Both the position numbers and the translations under genes were made by a program. From NCBI GenBank assembly GCA_031396695.1, contig JANNLG010000171.1:1-64000 (forward strand): a stretch of DNA of 64,000 bases, in the 5' to 3' direction. Source of the DNA: VGRW01 sp031396695. GTDB taxonomy: Bacteria; Myxococcota_A; UBA9160; SZUA-336. Each line of letters starts with the position of its first letter. The stretch's first letter is position 1. Of this stretch, positions 43,272 to 54,761 are shown one piece after another. The notes below the pieces were generated by a model. The model worked only from the letters and a program-made list of their open reading frames with translations, made no database searches and was not told the DNA's origin.

Positions 43272-43275
<4 letters not shown>
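42190..43275 (+). CDS. ntrB: NtrB-like sensor histidine kinase
   Basis: 361 residues, no membrane segment, so cytoplasmic. A PAS domain (~10-120: GILAIDADGRVELENPEASRILG in parts) is followed by HisKA with His144 in AGIAHELRNPLSGIRGAADLLLG in parts, and an HATPase domain with N-box LLNLMRNAVQAM, DTGPGIPDEDLPLLFTPFFT in parts and SSGTGLGLAVAQ. It would phosphorylate the NtrC-like protein that overlaps it (GTGA). There is no glnA, glnB or amtB nearby, so a strict nitrogen role is inferred only from architecture. Confidence 0.88.
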
Positions 43276-44737
<1,462 letters not shown>

Positions 44738-44741
<4 letters not shown>

Positions 44742-45394
44742 CGGTTGCCGGGCTCGAGCGCGTGCAGGGTGTGTACGCGCTCGTGGACGACGACCCGCGC
44801 TGGCGCAACCATCCGCGCGCGCAGCTCGCGGGCGCGCTCGCGGGCGGCTCGACCGTGATCCAGCTTCGGCTCAAGCACCAAGGCGACGGCGCGACGCTCG
44901 CACTCGCGCGCGAGGCGGTCGTCCACACGCGCGCGGCTGGCGCGCTGCTGTTCGTGAACGACCGTTTCGATCTGGCGCTGCTGGCGGGCGCGGACGGCGT
45001 GCACCTGGGGCAGGACGACCTCGCGCCGGAGGGGATCCCGGCCGACGCGCGCGCGCGGCTCCTGGTCGGGCTCTCGACCCACACGCTCGAGCAGGTGCGC
45101 GCGAGCCGCGCCAGGCCTGTCGACTACGTCGCGTTCGGGCCGGTCTACGGCACGCGCTCGAAGGCATCGGAGTTCTCGCCGCGCGGGCTCGCGCTTCTGT
45201 GCGAGGCCGTCGCGCTGGCCGAGCGGCCGCTGGTCGCGATCGGCGGAATCACGGCCGAAAACGCCGCGGACGTCCGCGCTGCGGGCGCCGTCGCGATCGC
45301 CGTGATCTCGGCCATCGCCGACGCGAGCGACCCGGCCGAGGCGACGCGTTACCTTCGGGCGCGCTTTCTGGCCTCGCCCCCCGGGAGAAACTAG
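44738..45394 (+). CDS. thiE: thiamine phosphate synthase
   Basis: 218 residues from a GTG overlapping the ntrC stop. It joins the pyrimidine and thiazole halves of thiamine phosphate. The TIM-barrel motifs are in order: VYALVDDD, GGSTVIQLRLK, LLFVNDRFDLALLAGADGVHLGQDD in parts, VDYVAFGPVYGTRSK, PLVAIGGITAENA, VAVISAIADASD-like end. The usual second-strand QLR and phosphate-binding loops are intact. A biosynthetic gene translated from a regulator's transcript is unexpected; the coupling may simply reflect genome compaction. Confidence 0.92.
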
Positions 45395-45398
45395 CTCG

Positions 45399-46643
45399 TT
45401 GGAACGCGCGATGGGTCTCGTCGGGGTCGTCTGCCTGCTCGCGATTGCGTTCGCGCTGTCGACCAATCGCAAAGCGGTGCAGTGGCGGCCGATCGGCGTC
45501 GCGCTCCTGATCCAGCTCGCGATCGCGCTGGCGGTGCTGCGCACGCCGTTCGGAGCGAGCTTCTTCGCGCTGGTCAACGACGGCGCGGCGGCGTTCATCG
45601 GCGCGGCCAACGTCGGCATCGATTTCGTGTTCGGCGCCTGGCCCGAGACCGTGCTCGGCCCCGACGGACAGGCGCTGCGGCTGCCCTACGTGTTCGCGAT
45701 CCGCGTGCTGCCGATCCTCGTGTTCATGAGCAGCGTGTTCGCGGTGCTGCAGCACTTCGGAATCTTGCAGCGCGTGGTCGAAGTACTCGCGCGCGGACTG
45801 CGCCGCACGCTGCGCACCAGCGGCGCGGAGTCGCTCGCGGCGATCGCGGAGGTCTTTCTCGGCATGACCGAGGCGCCGCTGATGATCCGGCCCTACGTGG
45901 CCGGGCTCACGCGCAGCGAGCTGTTCTGCGTGATGACGGCCGGGCTTGCGACCGTCGCGGGCACCGTGCTGGTCGCGTACATGGGCATGATCGGGCCCGA
46001 GTACGCGGGCCATCTGGTGGCCGCGAGCTTCATGGCCGCACCGGCCGCGATTGCGATCGCGAAACTGATGGTGCCCGAGGAAGGGGTGCCGCAGACGCGC
46101 GCGCTCGCGCACGTCGCGCTGCCGCGCACCACCGTGAACGCGATCGACGCGGCGGCGAGCGGCGCCGCCGACGGCGTGCGACTCGCGCTCAACATCGGCG
46201 GCATGCTGGTCGCGTTCGTGGCGCTCGTGCACGTGGCCAACGCGCTGCTCGGCTGGGCGGGCGGGCTGGTCGGCGTTTCGGAGCTCTCGTTCGAGCGCAT
46301 CCTCGGCACGTTGCTCGCACCGCTCGCCTTCGTGCTGGGCGTGCCCTGGCATGACGCCGCCAAGATCGGCGAGCTGTTGGGCGTGAAGACGGTCCTGAAC
46401 GAATTCATCGCGTACCAGCTGCTGGCCGAGGCGAAGCCCGGGCTCGACCCTCGCTCGATCGTGAGCGCGAGCTACGCCCTGTGCGGCTTCGCGAACTTGG
46501 GCTCGCTCGCGATCCAGATCGGCGGGCTCGGCGGCATCGCGCCCGAGCGCCGCGGCGACGTGGCGCGCGACGCCATGCGCGCGCTGGTCGCGGGTTCGCT
46601 CGCGAGCTTCATGACCGCGGCGATCGCGGGCATGGTCTACTGA
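45399..46643 (+). CDS. concentrative nucleoside transporter (CNT family)
   Basis: 414 residues from TTG at 45399 (ATG at 45411 also possible). A multi-helix membrane protein with the CNT pattern: N-terminal helices (LVGVVCLLAIAFALSTNRKAVQWR in parts), VFMSSVFAVLQHFGILQ, ESLAAIAEVFLGMTEAPLMIRPY in parts, the nucleoside-binding GTVLVAYMG region, GAADGVRLALNIGGMLVAFVAL in parts, and KTVLNEFIAYQLL, CGFANLGSLAIQIGG near the end. It imports nucleosides with sodium or protons. The stop overlaps the convergent kinase stop by 7 bases. Confidence 0.92.
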   Translation: MERAMGLVGVVCLLAIAFALSTNRKAVQWRPIGVALLIQLAIALAVLRTPFGASFFALVNDGAAAFIGAANVGIDFVFGAWPETVLGPDGQALRLPYVFAIRVLPILVFMSSVFAVLQHFGILQRVVEVLARGLRRTLRTSGAESLAAIAEVFLGMTEAPLMIRPYVAGLTRSELFCVMTAGLATVAGTVLVAYMGMIGPEYAGHLVAASFMAAPAAIAIAKLMVPEEGVPQTRALAHVALPRTTVNAIDAAASGAADGVRLALNIGGMLVAFVALVHVANALLGWAGGLVGVSELSFERILGTLLAPLAFVLGVPWHDAAKIGELLGVKTVLNEFIAYQLLAEAKPGLDPRSIVSASYALCGFANLGSLAIQIGGLGGIAPERRGDVARDAMRALVAGSLASFMTAAIAGMVY

Positions 46644-47530
46644 GGCGTCGGCGGCGCGGGCTCGGACGCGACCGGCAGGAAGAGCGACACCCTCGCACCG
46701 CCGTCCGGGTTGTTCGCCCGCCGCAGCGATCCGCCGCTCGCGCGCGCGATACGCTCCGCGGTGTAGAGGCCGAGGCCGAGCGACCCGCGCTTGCTGCTCT
46801 CGAACACCTCGATCGGCTGGCCGAGCTGGGTCTGCGTGAAGCCAGGGCCGTCGTCGCTGATCTCCACCGCAACGACGTCGACCTCTTCGCTGATGCCGAC
46901 GCGCACGTCGACCCGCCTCGCGCGTGTCAGACCATCTCCCGCGCAGCCGTTCTCGAGCACCGCGACGAGCGCGCGATCCAGGCCCGTCCGTCCGGCGGAA
47001 ACGGCCACGCGCGCCACGACGACGTCGCTCGGGGGCGCGTGCACGACCAACGTCGTGCGCTTGTGACGCCTGCGGACGTGCGTCGCGCTCGCCTGCAAGA
47101 CCTCGAGCAGGTCGACCGGCTTGATCAGCGGCGAGCGCGGAGGCGTCGTCGTCTCCGGGCGCCGGCCGCTGTCGATCACGGCCTTCAGCTGACGGAGCGC
47201 GTCGACCATGCCGTTCGCCGCCGCTCCGAGATCCGCGAGCGCCGCCGGCGACGCGTCGAGCACGCGGCTCGAGTCGATGAAGAGCTGAGTGGAAAGGAGA
47301 GCCGTCGAGAGCACGTTGTTCACGTCGTGCGCGCGCTTGCGCAGATCGCGCACCGTGGCCTCGAGGCTCTCGTCGCCGCGGATGCGGTTCTCCCAGACAC
47401 AGGCTTCGAGCGCCGCGCGCAGCGCTTCCAGCTTCTCGCGCTCGCGCAGCGCCCGGAAGCGAAGCCAGAGCGCGAGTGCGGCCAGCGCCGCGAGCAACGC
47501 GAGTCCGCCGAACAGGGGAAGAACCTGCAA
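46637..47530 (-). CDS. sensor histidine kinase with HDxNN-type H-box
   Basis: 297 residues from a TTG at 47530. One N-terminal membrane helix (~2-22) is followed by a coiled linker and an H-box of the HD-x-N-N type (KRAHDVNNVLSTALLST in parts, His near residue 68), then an HATPase domain with ALVAVLENGCAGDG, DDGPGFTQTQLG and GSLGLGLYTAERIA. There is no periplasmic sensor domain, so the signal may be membrane or cytoplasmic. It lies 4 bases downstream of the response regulator gene and should be its partner. Confidence 0.85.
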   Translation of the reverse strand: MQVLPLFGGLALLAALAALALWLRFRALREREKLEALRAALEACVWENRIRGDESLEATVRDLRKRAHDVNNVLSTALLSTQLFIDSSRVLDASPAALADLGAAANGMVDALRQLKAVIDSGRRPETTTPPRSPLIKPVDLLEVLQASATHVRRRHKRTTLVVHAPPSDVVVARVAVSAGRTGLDRALVAVLENGCAGDGLTRARRVDVRVGISEEVDVVAVEISDDGPGFTQTQLGQPIEVFESSKRGSLGLGLYTAERIARASGGSLRRANNPDGGARVSLFLPVASEPAPPTPQ

Positions 47531-47534
47531 CGCC

Positions 47535-48125
47535 TCAGTTGCGCCCGCGGCGCTCTCCCCGGGCTTGCGCGAGCTCGATCAAGCGGACCGCCTGCTGCAC
47601 CGCCTGCCGGCTCACACCGAGAATCCGCGCCGCGCCGCTGCGGCTGCCGTGTTTGCGGGCGAGCGCCTCGTCGACCATCACGCCGCGCACCTCGTCGAGC
47701 ACCTGACGCATCGGTGTGTTGCCGACGTGCGCGGCGACCAACGGCCCGAGATCCGGGCGATCGGCCAGCGCCTCGTCGACGGAGCGGGTGAGGTCCTCGA
47801 GCGAAATCGGCTTGGGCAGGTAGCGGCGCGCGCCCAGCCGCGCGAGCTCGAACGCTTCTTCCGCGGAGGCCTGTCCGCTCATCGCGATCACGGCGGGCGC
47901 GGGGCGTTGCTTCACGGCGTGCTCGACGATCGGCCGCGCGGTCCCGTCCGGGAGCGCCACGTCCACGATTACCAGATCGGGGCTCTGCGCGAGGCACTCG
48001 AAGGCCTCGCGGACCGAGCCGGCTTCGAGCACTTCCGCGCCCCAAGCCCGCGCGGCGCGCGCGAGCGCCTGCCGTAGCGGCTTGTGGTCTTCGACGATCA
48101 GAACCCGACTCGGTTGGCTCTCCAT
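47535..48125 (-). CDS. response regulator with Fis-type HTH (ActR/RegA-like)
   Basis: 196 residues from the ATG at 48125; an earlier in-frame start lacks homology. Receiver: acidic pair ED at 12-13, phosphoacceptor Asp55 (LVIVDVALPDG), AMSGQASAEEAFELARLGARRYLPKP in parts. The short C-terminal domain is a Fis-like helix-turn-helix (HGSRSGAARILGVSRQAVQQAVR in parts, ~160-185). Size and order match ActR/RegA/PrrA redox or acid-response regulators, though their strict HTH sequence is not conserved here. No AAA+ domain, so it works with ordinary sigma factors. Confidence 0.86.
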   Translation of the reverse strand: MESQPSRVLIVEDHKPLRQALARAARAWGAEVLEAGSVREAFECLAQSPDLVIVDVALPDGTARPIVEHAVKQRPAPAVIAMSGQASAEEAFELARLGARRYLPKPISLEDLTRSVDEALADRPDLGPLVAAHVGNTPMRQVLDEVRGVMVDEALARKHGSRSGAARILGVSRQAVQQAVRLIELAQARGERRGRN

Positions 48126-48270
48126 CGCGCTTCCGCTACTCCCGCGGCCACCGTACCACGCCTGAAGGATTCCGAGGCCCTGCAAGCACTCTTGCATTAC
48201 GCGATTCGCGCCGACGCGCCATGATCACGCCAAGCGAGAAAGATCCCTTCCCTCTCGCAAATGAGCCTAT

Positions 48271-48336
48271 GGCGGGCTAGCCCGCCGCGAGCGGCTCTTC
48301 GGGGGCGGCAGTGGCCCGAACGGCGCTACCGCCCCC
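48271..48336. other. palindrome and GC hairpin in 234-base gap
   Basis: The gap 48126-48359 has no protein gene. It holds a perfect 16-base palindrome (GGCGGGCTAGCCCGCC, 48271-48286) and a longer hairpin (GGGGGCGG at 48301 pairing with CCGCCCCC ending 48336; two more pairs after one mismatch). The hairpin lies 24 bases past the stop of the minus-strand PLP enzyme gene, so it may be its terminator, without a U-run. Confidence 0.45.
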
Positions 48337-48359
48337 GAGTCTCGTCCGGGCATCGACGC

Positions 48360-50195
48360 TCAGGACATCAGCTCCGCGGTACCCGGCTGAGCCTCCGCGT
48401 AGCGGCGGTGCGTTGCGGTGTAGGTCTCGCGCCAGAAGGCGTCGATCTCGGCCGCGGACGGAAACGCCGCCGAGAAGCCGGGCTGCACCGGATCGAGCGC
48501 GAGCTCCGAGGCGCGGATGAAGTGCGCGAGCAGCGTGCGCGGGTCCTCGTCGCCGACCGCGATCCGGATCGTGGTGGGAGAGATGCCGGCGGCCGCGAGC
48601 GCATCCGCGGCGAGCTCCGAGTGGCTGGTGAGCGCCGGGCACAGCACCACCGTGTTGGTCTGACCCAGGCTCACCTGCAGCCCGAACGCCGGCTCGAGGC
48701 AGTCGAAGAAGCGCTTGAACGCCTCGATCCCGATCGGCGCCGCGCCGCCCGCCTCGCCCTCGAAGTCGATCGTGAACAGCGGCGCGGGCAGCCCCAGGTA
48801 CAAGAGCCGCTCGCGCAGCGGGCCGTTCTCGTCGCCCGGCACGGCGTTGCAGCGCACGCGGATGCCCGGGTGGCGCGCGAGCACCTGCGCGAGCACGAGC
48901 GTCGCGATGCATTTCTGCAGCATGCGCAGCTCGAGCGTGCGCATGCCGTTGATCACTTCGAAGGCCTTGTCCGCGTCTAGGAACGCGCCCTTCACGTAGT
49001 AGACGTTCCAGAACAGCGTGTCGCTCCAGTCGAACACGCGCAGCTTGCCGTCGGGGCCGGGCAACTCGAGCGACGAGCCCTTGGGAATGAACATGCGCTC
49101 GTTGCGCGCGATCGCGACGCCCGCCGTGGTGGTGCCAGTGCCCACCAGATCCTTCGTGTAGGAGTGGATCACGAAGTCGGGCCGTTCGCGTGGATCGTCG
49201 CGCCGCAGCACCGGATGCAGAAACGGCGTGCCGACCGTCGCGTCGCAAATCACCTCGATGCCCGCGGCGTGCGCGACGCGACTTATGCCCGGCACGTCGA
49301 GCACGTAGCCGTGCGGGTTGCAGGGCGACTCCAGGTACACGTAGATGCGTCGGCCCTGCGCGATGCGGTCGCCGAACTCGTCCTGCACCGCGGCGAGCGC
49401 GGCGTCGAAGTCGGCCACGCCGGTGCCGTCGAAGAAGCGCACCGCGATGTCGAGGTTGCTGCGCTTGCCGTACCAGTCGTGCAGGAGCTGGTGCGCGCCC
49501 CCGTAGACGTTGCGGCTGGCCAACACGATGTCGCGGTAGCCGACCAGGTGCGCGAGCACGGCATCGATCGCGGCCATGCCGGAATTGAAGTTCCAGGCGA
49601 AGTACTCACCCGCGAGCGGTCCGCACTCGACGTCGACCACGTGGTTCGCCAGGCAGGTCGAGGTCGGGTTCATCAGCCGCGAATAGATCTCGTGCAGCAG
49701 CTCCTTGCCCTGGAAGGCGTCGTCGATCCACTCGGTGCAGGCGTACAGGTAGGTCGCGGTGCGCGTGATCACGGGCGTGGAGCTGAAGATCGCCGTCACG
49801 TTGTCGAAGATCGGGTAAGGCCCGCGCGCGGGACCGGCCGAGTGCTCGACCGCCAGCGACTGCCAGGTCTTGCGCATCGGGTTCTGCAGCGTGTCGAGCA
49901 CCTTGGCGAGCTGGAAACACAGGAAGCGCTTGGCGTTGAAGAAGGCGATGCGATCGCGCCGGTCGAGCCGCGCGAGCTGGCGCACCGTCTCTTCCCAGAG
50001 CCCGTGCATGGCCTGGTTCGCGCGGTAGACGTGGGTCGCGACTTCCGCGAGCTCACGCCCGAGCGGGCTCGCGGGGTCGAGCGAGAAGTGGCGCAGCTGC
50101 TCGTCGACCAGCGCCTCGACGCTGTTCGCGCGCGTGGTCTTGCGCAGCGGGCTCAGCTCGCGCGCGTGCTGCCGTTCGGAATCGAATCCGCTCAT
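48360..50195 (-). CDS. PLP-dependent transsulfuration-family enzyme with long N-terminal extension
   Basis: 611 residues from the ATG at 50195, with a GGGGGGAG ribosome site. The C-terminal ~420 residues are a Cys/Met-metabolism PLP domain: SGMAAIDAVLAHLVGYRDIVLASRNVYGG in parts, the PLP-phosphate and aspartate region CDATVGTPFLHPVL, and the Schiff-base Lys in VIHSYTKDLVGTGTTTAG in parts. The first ~190 residues form a helical extension absent from bacterial cystathionine gamma-synthases or O-acetylhomoserine sulfhydrylases, which are usually ~400 residues. The reaction (gamma-replacement or gamma-elimination) cannot be read. The panE-like gene is coupled to its start by ATGA. Confidence 0.8.
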   Translation of the reverse strand: MSGFDSERQHARELSPLRKTTRANSVEALVDEQLRHFSLDPASPLGRELAEVATHVYRANQAMHGLWEETVRQLARLDRRDRIAFFNAKRFLCFQLAKVLDTLQNPMRKTWQSLAVEHSAGPARGPYPIFDNVTAIFSSTPVITRTATYLYACTEWIDDAFQGKELLHEIYSRLMNPTSTCLANHVVDVECGPLAGEYFAWNFNSGMAAIDAVLAHLVGYRDIVLASRNVYGGAHQLLHDWYGKRSNLDIAVRFFDGTGVADFDAALAAVQDEFGDRIAQGRRIYVYLESPCNPHGYVLDVPGISRVAHAAGIEVICDATVGTPFLHPVLRRDDPRERPDFVIHSYTKDLVGTGTTTAGVAIARNERMFIPKGSSLELPGPDGKLRVFDWSDTLFWNVYYVKGAFLDADKAFEVINGMRTLELRMLQKCIATLVLAQVLARHPGIRVRCNAVPGDENGPLRERLLYLGLPAPLFTIDFEGEAGGAAPIGIEAFKRFFDCLEPAFGLQVSLGQTNTVVLCPALTSHSELAADALAAAGISPTTIRIAVGDEDPRTLLAHFIRASELALDPVQPGFSAAFPSAAEIDAFWRETYTATHRRYAEAQPGTAELMS

Positions 50196-51109
50196 CGCTC
50201 CCCCCCGGCGGCCGAGTCTACCGACGCCTCGAGCAGCGCGCACACGGCGGCGTTGAGCGGTGTCGCAATTCCGTGTCGTGCGCCGATCCGGACGACCGCG
50301 CCGTTGCGCGCATCGCCCTCCAGGCGCCGGCCGGCGCGGCGATCGTAGAGCATCGACGTGCCCGCCTTGCCCGGCACCGCGAGCAGACGCGCGACCAGCG
50401 CGTCGGGAAGCGCGTCGTCGAGCGTCGCGCCCTCCGCGCGGCCCACCGTCAGGCACTCCGCGATCAGTCCGCGCGCGAGCGCAGCCATCCCCGGCGCGTG
50501 CAACACCTCGTGCGGCCGGCCGGTCAGCGCGAGCAGCGGCCCGCTCGCGACGTTCAGGCACAGCTTGCGCCACGCGGCGCTGTTGAAGTCCGCGGTTACC
50601 TCGACCGCCACGCTCGTACCGGCGAACAGCGCGGCGAAGGCCTCGCCGGGTCGGCCGACCGGCACGCTCAAGCGCGCGGGCCCGCGCTGCGTGACGCGAC
50701 CCGGCGCGCTGCGCTCCGCCGGACACTCGACCACCACGGGCAGGATCTCCGCCTCGCCCGCGTACGCCTGCACGCGCTCGCGGTGCTCGACGCCGTTCTG
50801 CAGCACCGCGAGCGTCGCGCCGGCGCGGCACAATGCGCGCAGCCAAGGCGCGGCGCCGGGCACGTCGTAGGCTTTGGTCGCGAGCAGGATCCAGTCCACG
50901 GGCGCGAAGCGCGCATTGGTGGCCGCGAAGCGCGTGGGATCGCGCTCGCAGTGAACGGGCAAGTCGAAGCGGCCGGCCGGGCTCTCGAGCACGAGCGACG
51001 CGAACGTCTCGCGCACGCACAGCACCAGCTCGTGCGCGCCGGACGCGGCGAGCGGCGCCGCCACCGCGCCCCCGATCGCACCGACTCCGATGACCGCGAT
51101 CCGCGCCAC
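50192..51109 (-). CDS. panE: 2-dehydropantoate 2-reductase (ketopantoate reductase)
   Basis: 305 residues. The NADPH-binding Rossmann motif is IAVIGVGAIGGAVAAPLAASG (in parts, residues 3-23); ATKAYDV (~78) and AVLQNGVEH (~98) carry the conserved Lys and Asn; the helical C-terminal domain has KLCLNVASGPLLALTGRP in parts and MLYDRRAGRRLEGDARNG in parts, matching the Ser-x-x-x-Asp region with a conservative change. It makes pantoate for coenzyme A, although paralogues with other 2-oxo acid substrates exist. It precedes the PLP enzyme gene and overlaps it by four bases. Confidence 0.88.
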   Translation of the reverse strand: MARIAVIGVGAIGGAVAAPLAASGAHELVLCVRETFASLVLESPAGRFDLPVHCERDPTRFAATNARFAPVDWILLATKAYDVPGAAPWLRALCRAGATLAVLQNGVEHRERVQAYAGEAEILPVVVECPAERSAPGRVTQRGPARLSVPVGRPGEAFAALFAGTSVAVEVTADFNSAAWRKLCLNVASGPLLALTGRPHEVLHAPGMAALARGLIAECLTVGRAEGATLDDALPDALVARLLAVPGKAGTSMLYDRRAGRRLEGDARNGAVVRIGARHGIATPLNAAVCALLEASVDSAAGGER

Positions 51110-51118
51110 GCGCGCGCC

Positions 51119-51688
51119 TCAGCTTCGCGGCACGAGATCGAGATCCGCCTCGATCTCGGCGCGCTTCGCGTCGCGCCAGGCGCGGAACTCGGGCCCGTCC
51201 CAGGCGCGCTGGTCGCCGAGCAGGTAGCTGCGCGCGTTGCGCTCGTACAGCCAGGCGTTCAAGCGGTTCTCGCGCGACGAGTCGCGCTCCGCGATCACCT
51301 TGGCGGGAATGCCCACGAGCACCACCCCGGGCGGAAACTCCTTGCCCTCGGGCACCAGTGCACCGCCGCCCACGATCGAGCCCTTCCCGATCACCGCGCC
51401 GTCCATGATCGTCGCACCGATCCCGATCAAGCAGTGGTCGCCGATGGTCGCGCCGTGGATGGTCGCGCGGTGCGTGATCGAGCAGAACTCGCCGATCCGC
51501 GTCGGCGCCTCGTAGCCCACGTGGATCATCGCGAAGTCCTGCAGGTTGGTGTACCGGCCGATGCGCACCTCCTGCGCCTCCGCGCGGATCACCGCGTGCG
51601 GCCATAGCGATGCGTGCTCGGCGATCGTCACCCGGCCGTAGATCTGCACGCCCGGGGCGCGGAAGACGCTCTCGTGGATCGACTGCAT
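51119..51688 (-). CDS. gamma-carbonic-anhydrase-family protein
   Basis: 189 residues from the ATG at 51688, with GGGGGGAGAG upstream. A left-handed beta-helix of hexapeptide repeats carries the three metal His: FAMIHVGYE, THRATIHGATIGDHCLIG in parts. IVGGGALVPEGKEFPPGVVLVGIPAKV in parts is the usual exit loop. These proteins interconvert CO2 and bicarbonate or act as ferripyochelin-binding-like scaffolds. The C-terminal ~45 residues are helical. It is divergent from asd. Confidence 0.9.
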   Translation of the reverse strand: MQSIHESVFRAPGVQIYGRVTIAEHASLWPHAVIRAEAQEVRIGRYTNLQDFAMIHVGYEAPTRIGEFCSITHRATIHGATIGDHCLIGIGATIMDGAVIGKGSIVGGGALVPEGKEFPPGVVLVGIPAKVIAERDSSRENRLNAWLYERNARSYLLGDQRAWDGPEFRAWRDAKRAEIEADLDLVPRS

Positions 51689-51756
51689 GGTCGCTCTCCC
51701 CCCGGGTGGGTCTAGCCTTGGCGAGGACGGCCGGCCAGCGATACGATGCCGGGCCC

Positions 51757-52785
51757 ATGGCTGGAAACGTCGAGAAGGGTCGGAAGGTCGCGATCGTCGG
51801 TGCAACCGGTGCGGTCGGCGAGGTCTTGTTGCGCGTGCTCGAGGCGCGGAACTTTCCGGTGGCCGAGCTGCGGCCGCTGGCGAGCGAGCGCTCGATCGGT
51901 ACGACCATCCGCTTCCGCGGCGAGCAGATCCCGGTCGGGCTCGCGCAGCCCGACGCCTTCGACGGGCTCGATTTCGTGTTCTTCGCCGCGACCGGCGCGC
52001 TCTCGAAGACGCTCGGCCCCGAAGTGGCGAAGCGCGGCGCGATCGCGATCGACAAGTCGAGCACCTGGCGCATGGACCCGGACGTGCCGCTGGTCGTGCC
52101 CGAGATCAACGGCGCCGCAGTCGAGCAGCACAAGGGCATCATCGCCTGCCCGAACTGCACCACCATCCCGTTCGTGATGGCGCTCGAGCCGCTGCGCCGG
52201 CTGTCGCCGCTTCGCCGCGCGGTGATCACGACGTTCCAGTCCGTTTCGGGCGCGGGTCTGCCCGGGATCGAGGAGCTCGAGTCGCAGCTGAACGCGCTGC
52301 ACGACCACAAGCCCCTGCCTGAGCCCAAGAACTTCGCGCGTCAGATTGCGAACAATGTGGTGTCGCTGTGCGGCTCGTTCGGCGACGACGGCTACACGGA
52401 CGAGGAAGCGAAGCTGCTCCACGAGTCGCGCAAGATCCTGGAAGACAAGAGCTTCGAGGTCGCGATGACTTGCGTGCGCGTGCCGGTGCCGGTCGGGCAC
52501 TCGGCTTCGGTGCTGCTCGAGACGGCCTCGCCGATCTCGCCAGACGCCGCGCGCCGTGCGCTCGAGGCGTTCCCCGGCATCGTCGTGATGGACGATCCCA
52601 AGCACAACATCGTTCCGACGCCGGCCGACGCCGCGGGCCGCGACGAGGTCTTCGTCGGGCGCATCCGCAAGGACCTGACGAGCGATCGACTCTGGCTCTG
52701 GACGGTCGGCGACAACCTGCGCAAGGGCGCGGCCACCAACGCGGTGCAGATCGCCGAAGAGCTGATGCGCCGGGGACTTCGCTGA
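51757..52785 (+). CDS. asd: aspartate-semialdehyde dehydrogenase
   Basis: 342 residues from the ATG at 51757. It makes aspartate semialdehyde for lysine, threonine and methionine. The NADP site is VAIVGATGAVGEVLLRVL (~11-28). The catalytic Cys is in ACPNCTTIPFVMAL (~132), with SVSGAGLPG and the His/Arg region CVRVPVPVGHSASV near 245. NIVPTPADAAGRDEVFVGRIRKD in parts is the standard C-terminal signature. Length is typical. Acetoacetyl-CoA ligase follows 13 bases later in the same direction. Confidence 0.94.
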   Translation: MAGNVEKGRKVAIVGATGAVGEVLLRVLEARNFPVAELRPLASERSIGTTIRFRGEQIPVGLAQPDAFDGLDFVFFAATGALSKTLGPEVAKRGAIAIDKSSTWRMDPDVPLVVPEINGAAVEQHKGIIACPNCTTIPFVMALEPLRRLSPLRRAVITTFQSVSGAGLPGIEELESQLNALHDHKPLPEPKNFARQIANNVVSLCGSFGDDGYTDEEAKLLHESRKILEDKSFEVAMTCVRVPVPVGHSASVLLETASPISPDAARRALEAFPGIVVMDDPKHNIVPTPADAAGRDEVFVGRIRKDLTSDRLWLWTVGDNLRKGAATNAVQIAEELMRRGLR

Positions 52786-52798
52786 GCGAGGCGCGCCC

Positions 52799-54739
<1,941 letters not shown>

Positions 54740-54761
54740 CCACGAGCTGCGAGTATACGAC

